Positions 27,593-36,161 of a stretch of DNA of 64,000 bases are shown here, piece by piece. Position 1 is the first letter of the stretch. Each line of letters opens with the position of its first letter. Made by a program: the position numbers and the translations under genes. The notes under the pieces were generated by a model. That model was not told where the DNA came from. It made no database searches and worked only from the letters and a program-made list of their open reading frames with translations. This DNA is from Acidobacteria bacterium RIFCSPLOWO2_12_FULL_66_21. Lineage in GTDB: Bacteria > Acidobacteriota > Vicinamibacteria > Vicinamibacterales > 2-12-FULL-66-21. The stretch is taken from contig MELC01000060.1 in NCBI GenBank assembly GCA_001767455.1, forward strand, positions 50,571-114,570, written 5' to 3'.

Positions 27593-28855
27593 ATGCAGAC
27601 CCGGCGTGCCTGGCGGTACGTCATTCTCGGTTGTGCTGCGCTCGGCTCGGCGATCGCGCCGGCGCGCGGCGACGACTGGCCGCAGTTCCGCGGACCGGCG
27701 CGCGACAACATTTCGCGCGAGGCCGGATTGCTGCGCCAGTGGCCGGCCGGCGGCCCGAAGGTCCTCTGGACGGTGCCGGTCGGCCAGGGCTACGCGGGCG
27801 CGGCGATCCTGGCCGGGCGCGTGTATCACAACGACTACGACGAGACGCACGGCGAGTGGCTCGTGATCGCGCGGTCGCTTGCCGACGGCAAGGAGATCTG
27901 GCGCTACAAGCGGCCGCGCGTCATCCGGCCGAATCACGCGATCACGCGCACCGTGCCCGCCGTCGACGGCAAGTACGTGTTTTCGATCGATCCGAAGCTC
28001 GGCCTCCACTGCCTCGACGCGAAGACAGGCAAGCCGATCTGGTCGCGCAATCTCGTCGCCGACTACAAGACGATCATCCCTCCCTGGTACAACGGCCAGA
28101 ACCCGCTGCTCGAACCGGACCGCCTCATCGTCGCCACGGGCGGCGACGCGATCCTCGTCGCGCTCGACAAGGCGACGGGCAAGGAGATCTGGCGCACCCC
28201 CAACACGGGCAAGCTCGTGCTGTCGCACGTATCCGTGATGCCGGCGGTGCTGGGCGGCGTGAAGCAGTACCTCTATGGCACGCTGAACGGCCCGCTCGGC
28301 GTATCCGCGGCCAGCGGCGCGCTGCTGTGGCAGTACCCGCGCAAGTTCAACGTCGCCGTCGCCCCGTCGGTCACCGCAGTCGATGGCGAGCACGTCTTCA
28401 TGACCGCGAGCTACGACGCCGGCAGCGTGATGCTCAAGGTCGCGAAGGACGGCACGCGCTTCACTGTCACGCCCGTCTTCGACATGAAGCTGAACGAGTG
28501 GAACTCCGAAGTGCACACGCCCATCGTGCACAAGGGGCGCATGTTCGCCGTGGGAAAGAAGAAGCGCGGGCTGTTCACGTGCCTCGACTTCAACGGCAAG
28601 GAGATCTGGACCAGCGACGGAAAGGCGTCATTCGAGCTGGGGAGCTACCTGCTCGCCGACGGCATGTTCTTCGTGCTCGAGGGAAAGACGGGCGTACTGC
28701 GGCTCGTCGACGCGAACGCCGCGAGCTACAAGGAGCTGGCGAGCGCGCCGGTGCTCGCCGGACCGGATGTGTGGGGGCCGATGGCGCTCTCGGACGGCCG
28801 GCTCGTGCTGCGCGATCTGACGAAGATGGTGTGTCTGGACGTCAGAGGGAAGTAG
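27593..28855 (+). CDS. PQQ-like beta-propeller protein, exported
   Basis: A 420-residue protein with a signal peptide (RYVILGCAALGSAIAPARG) and repeated PQQ-type propeller blades ending in W: GEWLVIARSLADGKEIWRY, GLHCLDAKTGKPIWSR, ILVALDKATGKEIWRT, LFTCLDFNGKEIW. The opening DDWPQFRGPARDNIS is typical of the PQQ-binding-like/BamB-related propellers common in Acidobacteria and Planctomycetes. No quinoprotein dehydrogenase active site is seen, so it is probably a binding or scaffold protein. AAGGA eight bases upstream supports the ATG. It lies 128 bp before the redox operon, separated by tandem repeats. Confidence 0.88.
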   Translation: MQTRRAWRYVILGCAALGSAIAPARGDDWPQFRGPARDNISREAGLLRQWPAGGPKVLWTVPVGQGYAGAAILAGRVYHNDYDETHGEWLVIARSLADGKEIWRYKRPRVIRPNHAITRTVPAVDGKYVFSIDPKLGLHCLDAKTGKPIWSRNLVADYKTIIPPWYNGQNPLLEPDRLIVATGGDAILVALDKATGKEIWRTPNTGKLVLSHVSVMPAVLGGVKQYLYGTLNGPLGVSAASGALLWQYPRKFNVAVAPSVTAVDGEHVFMTASYDAGSVMLKVAKDGTRFTVTPVFDMKLNEWNSEVHTPIVHKGRMFAVGKKKRGLFTCLDFNGKEIWTSDGKASFELGSYLLADGMFFVLEGKTGVLRLVDANAASYKELASAPVLAGPDVWGPMALSDGRLVLRDLTKMVCLDVRGK

Positions 28856-28860
28856 CAAGC

Positions 28861-28980
28861 CGCAGCTCGCAGCTCGCAGCTCGCAGCTCGCAGCTCGCGG
28901 CGCGTCGCGCGTGGCGCGTCGCGCGTGGCGCGTCGCGCGTGGCTCGGAGCTGGAAGCTGGAAGCTGGTAACTGGAAGCTG
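28861..28980. repeat. Three successive short tandem-repeat families
   Basis: In order: about four copies of CGCAGCTCG, about four of CGTCGCGCGTGG-type units, then four of GAAGCTG(G/T) units. Three unrelated units are packed end to end directly after the PQQ-propeller stop codon and reach the next gene start. The first family matches the inverse of the tail at 2722-2753. Confidence 0.85.
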
Positions 28981-28983
28981 ATC

Positions 28984-29823
28984 ATGGGCTCCATGCACTA
29001 CAGACGCCTACCCAACGTCCGCCGTGACGGGCCGGACAGCCGTTTTGCCACGGCGCTGCGGGGCCTCGCCGTCGATCGCCGCGACCGGATCTACGCGGTC
29101 GGCGACGCCGAGGTGAAAATCTTCGATCGCGACGGGCGGCTGCAGCGGCGGTGGCCGACCTCGCGGCCCGGCTGCTCCGTCGCGGTTGACGAATACGATC
29201 GTGTGTACGTCGGCGAGACCGGGCAACTGGAGATCTTCGACGCCACGGGCCGTCTGGCCGACGTCTGGCGTCACGCGTCGCGGCTCGGACGCGTGACCGC
29301 GATCGATTTTGCCGGCGGCGACGTCCTCGTGGGCGACGCGAACGACCGCGCGATCCGGCGCTACGACGAGCACGGATCGTTCATGAACGACATCGGCAAG
29401 AACAACCGGATGCAGGGCTTCCTGATCCCGAACGGCGTGATCGAGTTCGCCGTCGACCGCGCGGGCGTGATTCAGGCGGCCAATCCGGGGAAGCACCGCA
29501 TCGAGCGCTACACGCTCGACGACCGCCTGCTCGGCCACATCGGCCGCTTCGACGGCGTCGACCCCGCGGGGTTCCCGGGCTGCTGCAACCCCACCAATCT
29601 CGCGGTGGACGTTCGCGGGCGCATCTACGTCACCGAAAAGGCGGATCCGCGCGTCAAGGTGTACAACGACGACGGCACACTGGTCGCGGTCGTGGCGTCG
29701 GAAGGGTTCGATCCGAACTGCAAGAACATGGATATCGCCGTGGACTCGCGAGGGCGGGTCTACGTGACGGATCCCGTGCGGCTCGACATCCTCGCCTTCG
29801 AGACGGAAGGGGCGGCATCATGA
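28984..29823 (+). CDS. NHL-repeat propeller protein, first gene of the redox operon
   Basis: A 279-residue six-bladed propeller of the NHL type: ALRGLAVDRRDRIYAVGDAE, GCSVAVDEYDRVYVGETG, NPTNLAVDVRGRIYVTEKAD and MDIAVDSRGRVYVTDP. No signal peptide is visible. Residues GCCNPTN form an unusual double cysteine. It overlaps the ferredoxin gene by ATGA, so it belongs to the redox operon, perhaps as a scaffold or sensing subunit. No enzymatic motif is seen. Confidence 0.85.
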   Translation: MGSMHYRRLPNVRRDGPDSRFATALRGLAVDRRDRIYAVGDAEVKIFDRDGRLQRRWPTSRPGCSVAVDEYDRVYVGETGQLEIFDATGRLADVWRHASRLGRVTAIDFAGGDVLVGDANDRAIRRYDEHGSFMNDIGKNNRMQGFLIPNGVIEFAVDRAGVIQAANPGKHRIERYTLDDRLLGHIGRFDGVDPAGFPGCCNPTNLAVDVRGRIYVTEKADPRVKVYNDDGTLVAVVASEGFDPNCKNMDIAVDSRGRVYVTDPVRLDILAFETEGAAS

Positions 29824-30440
29824 GCGACGGCATCACCCGCCGCGACGCGCTCGGGCGCGTCGTCCGCGGCACCGTGCTGCTCGGTCTCGGCAGCACCGCG
29901 GGTTTCCTGATCAACAAGGCCGAGGGGCAGGTCGTCTGGCAGGTCGACACCTCGCGCTGCGTGAACAGCCGTCTCGGCGAGGCGGGCGCCGAAGTCTGCA
30001 TGCTCTGCACCACGCAGTGCGTCGTGGCGCAGTCGGCCGTGCGGGCGATCAACAGCTTCCGCGACTGCGGCCGCTGCTACGTCTGCCCGGCGTACTACAA
30101 CATCAGGAGCGCCGTCGACGAGCGCGGACTGCCGAGCGAGAAACTGTGCCCGCGCGACGCCATCCGGCGGACGCCCATCGGCTTCGTCGATCCGGAGGAT
30201 CCCGCCAACAACTTCTACGAGTACGTCATCGAGGAGGAGAAGTGCGACGGGTGCGGCCTGTGCGTGAAGGCATGCCGCGAGCCGCTCGGCCTCGGGTCGA
30301 TCGTGCTGAAAGTCCGGCACAACCTGTGCGTGGACTGCAACCGCTGCGCGATCTCGATCGCGTGTCCGCACGACGCCCTCTTCCAGCACAAAGTGGCCGA
30401 CGCGCTCGAGCCCACGCTCGCCAGACAGCCACAGCCATGA
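29820..30440 (+). CDS. Ferredoxin-type 4Fe-4S protein with Tat-like N-terminus
   Basis: A 206-residue NapG-like polyferredoxin. TRRDALGRVVRGTVLLGLGS at the N-terminus looks like a twin-arginine signal or anchor. Cysteine clusters follow: VCMLCTTQC, DCGRCYVCPAYYN, KCDGCGLCVKACREP and LCVDCNRCAISIACPHDA, enough for about four 4Fe-4S clusters. It would pass electrons between the membrane polyferredoxin and a partner outside or at the membrane. It is coupled by ATGA overlaps on both sides. Confidence 0.87.
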   Translation: MSDGITRRDALGRVVRGTVLLGLGSTAGFLINKAEGQVVWQVDTSRCVNSRLGEAGAEVCMLCTTQCVVAQSAVRAINSFRDCGRCYVCPAYYNIRSAVDERGLPSEKLCPRDAIRRTPIGFVDPEDPANNFYEYVIEEEKCDGCGLCVKACREPLGLGSIVLKVRHNLCVDCNRCAISIACPHDALFQHKVADALEPTLARQPQP

Positions 30441-31396
30441 CGTCCAGGGCCCCGCGGTCGGTCCGGCTGCTCGCCGCGGCGGTCCTCGCCGGGGTGCTGT
30501 CGGGCGCCCACGTCGCCGCGCAGGCCATCCAGTACGAGCGCCCGGTCCAGGTCGCTCCCCAGCAGGAGACGATTGGCGGCGGCTACGTCACGCCGGACGT
30601 GCAGCGGCCGCGCCCGCGCGAGTACTGGCTCCAGGTGGCGGACGTCGGGCTCCTCGCCGTCGCGATGGCGCTTGCCGTCTGGTTCGTGATCGAGCGGCGC
30701 AGCCGCGCATGGACGCTCACACTGACCGCCGCGTCGCTGGCGTATTTCGGCTTCTACCGCCAGGGCTGCATCTGCCCGATCGGGTCGATTCAGAACGTCG
30801 CGGTCGCGCTGACCGATTCCACCTACTCGATCCCCATGGTGGTGACGGCCGTGTTCTTCATGCCGCTCGTGGTCGCGCTGTTTGTCGGCCGCGCGTTCTG
30901 CGGGAGCGTCTGCCCGCTCGGCGCGATGCAGGAGCTGGTCGTCCTCAAGCCGATCCAGGTGCCGCGGCGCCTCGACAACGCGCTCGGGCTCCTGAAGTAC
31001 GTCTACCTGGCGCTGGCGATCGGCCTGGCGATCCGTCCGGAGATCGCGCGCGATTTCGTCATCTGCCGGTTCGATCCATTCGTCGGCTTCTTCCGGCGCG
31101 AAGGCTTCGCGCACATGATGGCCATCGGCGCGGGCTTCCTCGTGCTCGGAACGGTCGTCGGACGTCCGTACTGCCGCTACCTGTGTCCGTACGGCGGACT
31201 GCTCTCGTGGTGCTCGCGGCTCGCGACACGCGGCGTGACCATCACGCCGGCGAAGGAGCTGGATTGCGGGCTCTGCGCGAAGGCGTGCCCCTACGGCGCG
31301 ATCGATCGCATGCGCGCCGTCAGGAAGGAGTGCCTGTACTGCGCGCGGTGCTACGCGTCGTGCCCGTGTGAAGCCACCCCCGGAGTGGCGGTGTGA
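30437..31396 (+). CDS. NapH/NosR-like membrane polyferredoxin
   Basis: A 319-residue membrane protein. A signal-like segment is followed by helices near residues 70-115 and 130-260 that carry the paired cysteine-proline motifs GCICPIGSIQ and CGSVCPLGAMQELV, then RYLCPYGGL. Two classical 4Fe-4S sites lie at the C-terminus: DCGLCAKACPYGA and ECLYCARCYASCPCEA. NapH/NosR relatives move electrons from quinol across the membrane. The FMN-binding domain of full NosR is absent. Gene overlaps (ATGA before, GTGA after) tie it to the ferredoxin and the NuoE protein. Confidence 0.88.
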   Translation: MTSRAPRSVRLLAAAVLAGVLSGAHVAAQAIQYERPVQVAPQQETIGGGYVTPDVQRPRPREYWLQVADVGLLAVAMALAVWFVIERRSRAWTLTLTAASLAYFGFYRQGCICPIGSIQNVAVALTDSTYSIPMVVTAVFFMPLVVALFVGRAFCGSVCPLGAMQELVVLKPIQVPRRLDNALGLLKYVYLALAIGLAIRPEIARDFVICRFDPFVGFFRREGFAHMMAIGAGFLVLGTVVGRPYCRYLCPYGGLLSWCSRLATRGVTITPAKELDCGLCAKACPYGAIDRMRAVRKECLYCARCYASCPCEATPGVAV

Positions 31397-32295
31397 CGGC
31401 GCGGGCGCCATGGCGCCCGGTCGCACGTGCCGGCGCCGCGGTCGCCGCCGGCTTCGTGTGTCTTCTGGCAGGCGTGCTCGTCGCCGATTACGTGAGCGCG
31501 CGGCGCGAAGAACCGCGGGAGCAGGCGCGCATCACCGAGCTCCAGGTGCAGGCGCAGACCGATCCGTCGGCCGCCCGGGCGCTCGCGGCGGAACAGGATC
31601 GCGTGACGCGCGGCCGCCAGCAGCGGAAAGCGCGCAAGAACGCGATTGCCATCCTGCTGATCGTCTGTGCGTCGGCATTCGTCGGTGCCGCCAAATGGAT
31701 CAACGCGATGGAGGGACGCCGTCCGCATGCCTTGCCGGTCAAGGCGATCCCCATGGCCGTCGCCGCGCCCGTGACCCTCCCGTCCGCCGGCGCATCCGCG
31801 CCAAGCCCGGGGCTGCCCGCACCGCTCGACCTGACATTCGTCGACGAGCTCGTTGGCCGGGAAGGACGCAGCAGGGAATCCGCGATCCCGATCCTCCAGG
31901 CGATCCAGGCGCACTACGGGTACCTGCCCGACGACGCGCTGCGGCGCGTCACGGAGCTGACCGAGATCACGCCCGCGCAGGTCGCGGGAACGTCCACCTT
32001 CTACGCGCGCTTCCGCCGATCGCCCGTGGGTGAACACATCGTGCGCGTGTGCCACGGGACGGCCTGTCACGTGTCCGGCGCCCGCGCGATCACGGAGGAG
32101 CTCCGCCGGCAATTGCACATTCGCGACGGCGCCGATACGGATCCCGCCGGGCTGTTCACGATCGACGAAGTCGCCTGTCTCGGATGCTGCAGCCTGGCGC
32201 CCGTGCTGATGGTGGACGAGCGCACGGCCGGCGGCCTGACGCCCGCTTCCGCGTATGCCGCCCTTGGCGCGGCGCGGCACCCGGAGCCCGCATGA
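31393..32295 (+). CDS. NuoE-type 2Fe-2S protein with two N-terminal membrane helices
   Basis: A 300-residue protein. Residues 1-105 contain two hydrophobic helices (AGAAVAAGFVCLLAGVLVAD and AIAILLIVCASAFVGAAKW) joined by a charged stretch. Residues about 140-290 are a NuoE/24-kDa domain: AIQAHYGYLPDDAL, the cysteines of VCHGTACHVSG and CLGCCSLAPV. NuoE proteins are normally soluble, so this one appears tethered to the membrane. The GTG start overlaps the previous stop by four bases. It would carry electrons between the NuoF partner and the membrane subunits. Confidence 0.9.
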   Translation: MTARAPWRPVARAGAAVAAGFVCLLAGVLVADYVSARREEPREQARITELQVQAQTDPSAARALAAEQDRVTRGRQQRKARKNAIAILLIVCASAFVGAAKWINAMEGRRPHALPVKAIPMAVAAPVTLPSAGASAPSPGLPAPLDLTFVDELVGREGRSRESAIPILQAIQAHYGYLPDDALRRVTELTEITPAQVAGTSTFYARFRRSPVGEHIVRVCHGTACHVSGARAITEELRRQLHIRDGADTDPAGLFTIDEVACLGCCSLAPVLMVDERTAGGLTPASAYAALGAARHPEPA

Positions 32296-34133
32296 CGCCC
32301 GGCCCCCTCGAGATTCGTGTCGGCCTCGGCTCGTGCGGCCTCGCGAGCGGCGGCGAGGCGGTGCGGGCGGCGCTCCTCGACGAGGCGCGCGCCGCCGGCG
32401 TGCCCGGCTGCATCAAGACCGTCGGGTGCAACGGCATGTGCCATCGCGAGCCGATCGTGGAGGTCATCTCGGGCGGGGGCACCGCCACGCTCTACGGCCA
32501 CGTCACGCCCGAGGCCGCGCGCGCCATCGCGCGGGCGCACATCGAGCCGCGGCGGCTCTCGACATGGACGCGCTGGAAAGCCTCGGCGCTCCTCGACATC
32601 GTCGCGCCCCGGAACGATCGCGCCGAGCTGGAACGCTGCCGCGTCGATCGCCGGGCCGGCGCGGCGGCGGCCTATCTCTCCAAGCAGCGCCGCATCGTCC
32701 TCGAGAACTGCGGCGAGATCGACCCGCTCGACATCGATGCGTACGTGGCCCGCGACGGCTACCGGGCCCTCGAGGAATGCGTCAGGGGCCTTCCGGCCGA
32801 GCGGGTTGTCTCCACGATTCTCGAGTCCGGGCTGCGCGGCCGCGGCGGTGCCGGCTTCCCCACCGGGCGCAAGTGGTCCGTGGCGCGCGCGGAGCCCAGC
32901 TCGACGAAGTACGTGATCTGCAACGGCGACGAAGGCGACCCGGGCGCGTTCATGGACCGGCTCGTGCTCGAAGCGGATCCCCACCGTGTCGTGGAAGGGC
33001 TGGCGATTGCCGCGTACGCCGTGGGCGCCGCGCACGGGTTCTTCTACGTTCGCGCGGAGTATCCGCTGGCGGTCAAACGGATCCGGGAGGCCATCGCGCA
33101 GGCGGAAGCTCGCGGGTATCTCGGCCCGCGTATCCTCGGGTCCGACTTTTCGTTGCACGTGGAGCTCCGCGAGGGCGCGGGGGCGTTCGTGTGCGGCGAG
33201 GAGACCGCGCTGATCCTCTCGCTCGAGGGGCAGCGGGGCATGCCGAAGCTTCGTCCGCCCTATCCCGCGCAGTCGGGCTTCCGCGGGCGGCCCACCATCA
33301 TCAACAATGTCGAGACGCTGGCGTGCGTGCCGTGGATTCTGCGGCACGGGTCCGGGGCGTTCGCCGCCCTGGGCACGCCGACGAGCAAGGGCACCAAGGT
33401 GTTCGCGCTCGCGGGAAAGGTCAAGCACGGCGGGCTGATCGAAGTGCCGATGGGGATCACGATCCGGGAGATCGTCGAAGGGGTCGGCGGCGGGATCAAG
33501 GCCGGCCGGCGCTTCAAGGCGGTGCAGATCGGCGGTCCTTCAGGCGGGTGCATTCCGGCGCGGCTCGCCGATACGCCCGTCGACTACGACGCGCTCGCGC
33601 AGACGGGGGCGATCATGGGTTCGGGCGGTCTCGTCGTGCTCGACGATCGCGACTGCATGGTGGACATCGCGCGCTTCTTCCTGCGGTTCACCCAGTCGGA
33701 GTCGTGCGGCAAGTGCACGTTCTGCCGCATCGGGACGAAGCGGATGCTGGAGATCCTCGACCGGCTGTGCGAGGGCCGCGGCAGGGACGACGATCTTCAG
33801 AAGCTGGAGACGCTCGCCGACTACGTCAGCCGCGGGAGCCTGTGCGGCCTCGGCCAGACCGCGCCGAACCCGGTGGCGACGACGCTGCGCTATTTCAGGG
33901 ACGAGTACGAGGCGCACCTGCACGAGAAGCGCTGTCCTGCCGGCCGGTGTCCGACGCTGATCGAGTACCGGGTGAAGGACACCTGCACCGGCTGCACGCT
34001 GTGCGCGCAGGCATGCCCGGTCGGCGCGATCGAGTTCAAGCCGTACGAGCGGCACGCGATTGACACCACGCTGTGCACGCGGTGCGACATGTGCTTCCAG
34101 GCATGCAAAGACGACGCGATTGAAGTGGCATAG
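32292..34133 (+). CDS. NuoF-like NADH-binding flavoprotein with extra ferredoxin domains
   Basis: A 613-residue protein in the three-part form known from HndC/HydB-type subunits. Residues 1-90 are a thioredoxin-like 2Fe-2S domain (GSCGLASGG, VGCNGMCHREP). Residues about 130-540 are the FMN/NADH core: GRGGAGFPTGRKW, VICNGDEGDPGAFMDR, GAFVCGEETALILSLEG, SESCGKCTFCRIGTKR and SLCGLGQTAPNP. The C-terminal 60 residues hold two 4Fe-4S motifs (CTGCTLCAQACPVGA, CTRCDMCFQAC). It should oxidise NADH or reduce NAD+. It overlaps the NuoE gene (ATGA); the next gene starts one base after its TAG. Confidence 0.93.
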   Translation: MTPGPLEIRVGLGSCGLASGGEAVRAALLDEARAAGVPGCIKTVGCNGMCHREPIVEVISGGGTATLYGHVTPEAARAIARAHIEPRRLSTWTRWKASALLDIVAPRNDRAELERCRVDRRAGAAAAYLSKQRRIVLENCGEIDPLDIDAYVARDGYRALEECVRGLPAERVVSTILESGLRGRGGAGFPTGRKWSVARAEPSSTKYVICNGDEGDPGAFMDRLVLEADPHRVVEGLAIAAYAVGAAHGFFYVRAEYPLAVKRIREAIAQAEARGYLGPRILGSDFSLHVELREGAGAFVCGEETALILSLEGQRGMPKLRPPYPAQSGFRGRPTIINNVETLACVPWILRHGSGAFAALGTPTSKGTKVFALAGKVKHGGLIEVPMGITIREIVEGVGGGIKAGRRFKAVQIGGPSGGCIPARLADTPVDYDALAQTGAIMGSGGLVVLDDRDCMVDIARFFLRFTQSESCGKCTFCRIGTKRMLEILDRLCEGRGRDDDLQKLETLADYVSRGSLCGLGQTAPNPVATTLRYFRDEYEAHLHEKRCPAGRCPTLIEYRVKDTCTGCTLCAQACPVGAIEFKPYERHAIDTTLCTRCDMCFQACKDDAIEVA

Positions 34134-36161
34134 ATGGCAACGATCGAGCTGACCATCGACGGGCGCCGCGTCAGCGTTGACGCGGGGACGACCGTGCTCG
34201 ACGCGGCCCGAGCGGCGGGGATCCGGATTCCGACGCTCTGCCACGTCCGCGGGCTGGAGCCCGCCGCGTCCTGTTTCGTCTGCGCCGTTCAGATCGACGG
34301 CCGCCGGACGCTCTCGCCCTCGTGCGCGCTCGCGGCCGCCGACGGCATGGCCGTCCGAACCGATACCGCCGACGTGCGGCAGGCGCGCAGAATCGCGCTC
34401 GAGCTGCTGCTGTCGGATCATGCGGGGGATTGTGTGGCGCCCTGCACGATCCGCTGCCCGGCGCTGCTCGACATCCCCGGGTTCGTGCGCGAGATCGGCG
34501 CCGGCAACAACCGCCGGTCGATGGAAATCCTCACCGAGCGCCTGGCGCTTCCGGGCGCGCTCGGCCGCGTGTGCCCGAGGCTGTGCGAGCAGGAATGCCG
34601 GAGGTCGCAGCACGATTCCGCGCTCGCGATAGGCGCGCTGCACGCACACTCGGCCGACGAAGATCTCGGCTCGGAGGACCCGTACATTCCCGTGCGCGCG
34701 GCGGCGAGCGGCAAGTCCGTCGCGATCATCGGCGCGGGACCGGCCGGCCTCTCGGCCGCCTATTTTCTCCTCCGGAAAGGACACGGGTGCACGCTGTTCG
34801 ACGCGTCGCAGGAGCCCGGCGGCATGCTGCGGTACGGCATCCCGTCGTATCGCCTGCCCAAGGACGCGCTGGACGCCGAGATCGGCACGATCCGCGCGCT
34901 GGGCGCCGAGTTCCGGATGAACGCCCGGTGGGGGATCGATTTCACGCTCGCCGAGCTCGGCCGCGCATATGATGCCGTGTTCGTGGCGATTGGCGCCCAA
35001 CGCGCGCAGGGGCTCGGGTGCGAAGGCGACGAGCTGGCGCTGTCCGGCGTCGAGTTGCTGGCGATGCTCGCGCACGGCAACCCGCCGGTCCTCGGCGATC
35101 GCGTGGTGGTCCTCGGCGGCGGCAACACCGCGATGGACTGCGCGCGATCGGCGGTGCGACTCGGCGCGGGCAGCGTCAGCGTGCTCTACCGGCGCACGCG
35201 CCCGGACATGCCGTGCCTCATGGACGAGGTGGACGCGGCCGAGGCCGAAGGGGTCCGCATCGAGTTCCTGGTGTCGCCCTCGAGCCTGGAGCGCACCCGC
35301 GATCGGCGGCTGCTCCTGACCTGCCACCGGATGCAGGCCGGCGCGCCGGACGGATCCGGCAGGCGTCAGCCAATCCCGATCGCCGGATCGGAATTCACGA
35401 TCGAATGCTCTGCCCTCGTCGCCGCGATCGGGCAGATGGTGGATCGCTCGGTGGCGGAACGGGACGGACTGCAGGTGAGCGGCTCGGGCATTGCCGTGAA
35501 CGAGACGACGCTCGAGACGAGCATCCGCGGCGTCTTCGCCGGCGGAGACGCCGTGCTCGGCGCGGATCTCGCCGTCCGCGCCGTCGCCGCGGGGAGGATG
35601 GCCGCCGTGTCCATCGATCAGTTCGTGCGCGGCGACGCCGTCACGGGCGAGCAGGCGCCCTGGCACATCGCCATGCAGCCGATCGACGACGACGAACGCG
35701 CGGCCATGTTCCGGGAGGTGGAGCGGAGCGGCCGGCACATCGACTCCGATCCCCGCGCGGAAGCGCGGCGGTGCCTCTCGTGCGGCTGCTCGAAGGCGGA
35801 CTGCTGCGAGATGCGGAGGCTCGCCGCGGATTACGGCGCCGACCCTTATGTCTTCGCGGGCGCGCGCAGGCGCTTCTCGCGCGACAGCTCGCACGCGGAA
35901 ATCGTGTACGAGCCAGGCAAGTGCATCATGTGCGCCGCCTGCGTCCGTATCGCCGAGGAGGCCGGAGAGCCGGCCGGCGTGAGTATCGTGAACCGCGGAT
36001 TCGACGTGACCGTAGCCGTGCCCTTCGGCGGATCGATGGCCGACGGGCTGCGCGCGTCGGCGACGCGGTGTGCCGACGCGTGCCCCACCGGCGCGCTTGC
36101 CAGGTCACCCGACCTGAAGGTCGGGCCTGTATGGCGGCCGATTCCCAAGGAGACTCCATGA
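34134..36161 (+). CDS. NuoG-N/GltD-like FAD oxidoreductase with Fe-S domains
   Basis: A 675-residue multidomain protein. Residues 1-75 form a 2Fe-2S ferredoxin domain (Cys36, 47, 50 and 64). A NuoG-type cysteine segment follows (DHAGDCVAPCTIRCPA). Residues about 195-510 are a GltD/NfnB-like FAD-NAD(P)H oxidoreductase: VAIIGAGPAGLSAAYFLL, PGGMLRYGIPSYRLPK, VVVLGGGNTAMDCARSAVRL, GVFAGGDAVLGADLAVRA. The C-terminal region has CLSCGCSKADCC and CIMCAACVRIAEE plus CADACPTGA, for further clusters. The family moves electrons between NAD(P)H and Fe-S carriers and is a partner of NuoE/NuoF in bifurcating enzymes. No hydrogenase or FDH catalytic subunit is encoded beside it. Confidence 0.92.
   Translation: MATIELTIDGRRVSVDAGTTVLDAARAAGIRIPTLCHVRGLEPAASCFVCAVQIDGRRTLSPSCALAAADGMAVRTDTADVRQARRIALELLLSDHAGDCVAPCTIRCPALLDIPGFVREIGAGNNRRSMEILTERLALPGALGRVCPRLCEQECRRSQHDSALAIGALHAHSADEDLGSEDPYIPVRAAASGKSVAIIGAGPAGLSAAYFLLRKGHGCTLFDASQEPGGMLRYGIPSYRLPKDALDAEIGTIRALGAEFRMNARWGIDFTLAELGRAYDAVFVAIGAQRAQGLGCEGDELALSGVELLAMLAHGNPPVLGDRVVVLGGGNTAMDCARSAVRLGAGSVSVLYRRTRPDMPCLMDEVDAAEAEGVRIEFLVSPSSLERTRDRRLLLTCHRMQAGAPDGSGRRQPIPIAGSEFTIECSALVAAIGQMVDRSVAERDGLQVSGSGIAVNETTLETSIRGVFAGGDAVLGADLAVRAVAAGRMAAVSIDQFVRGDAVTGEQAPWHIAMQPIDDDERAAMFREVERSGRHIDSDPRAEARRCLSCGCSKADCCEMRRLAADYGADPYVFAGARRRFSRDSSHAEIVYEPGKCIMCAACVRIAEEAGEPAGVSIVNRGFDVTVAVPFGGSMADGLRASATRCADACPTGALARSPDLKVGPVWRPIPKETP

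Noticed and set aside
24375-27866. Long open frame (over 1100 codons) opposite the SNF2 gene
   Set aside because: Composition is that of an antisense shadow; all helicase motifs are on the - strand.
27593-28855. Quinoprotein (PQQ) alcohol dehydrogenase
   Set aside because: The blade repeats fit, but length is only 420 residues and the disulfide and catalytic features of the dehydrogenases were not seen.
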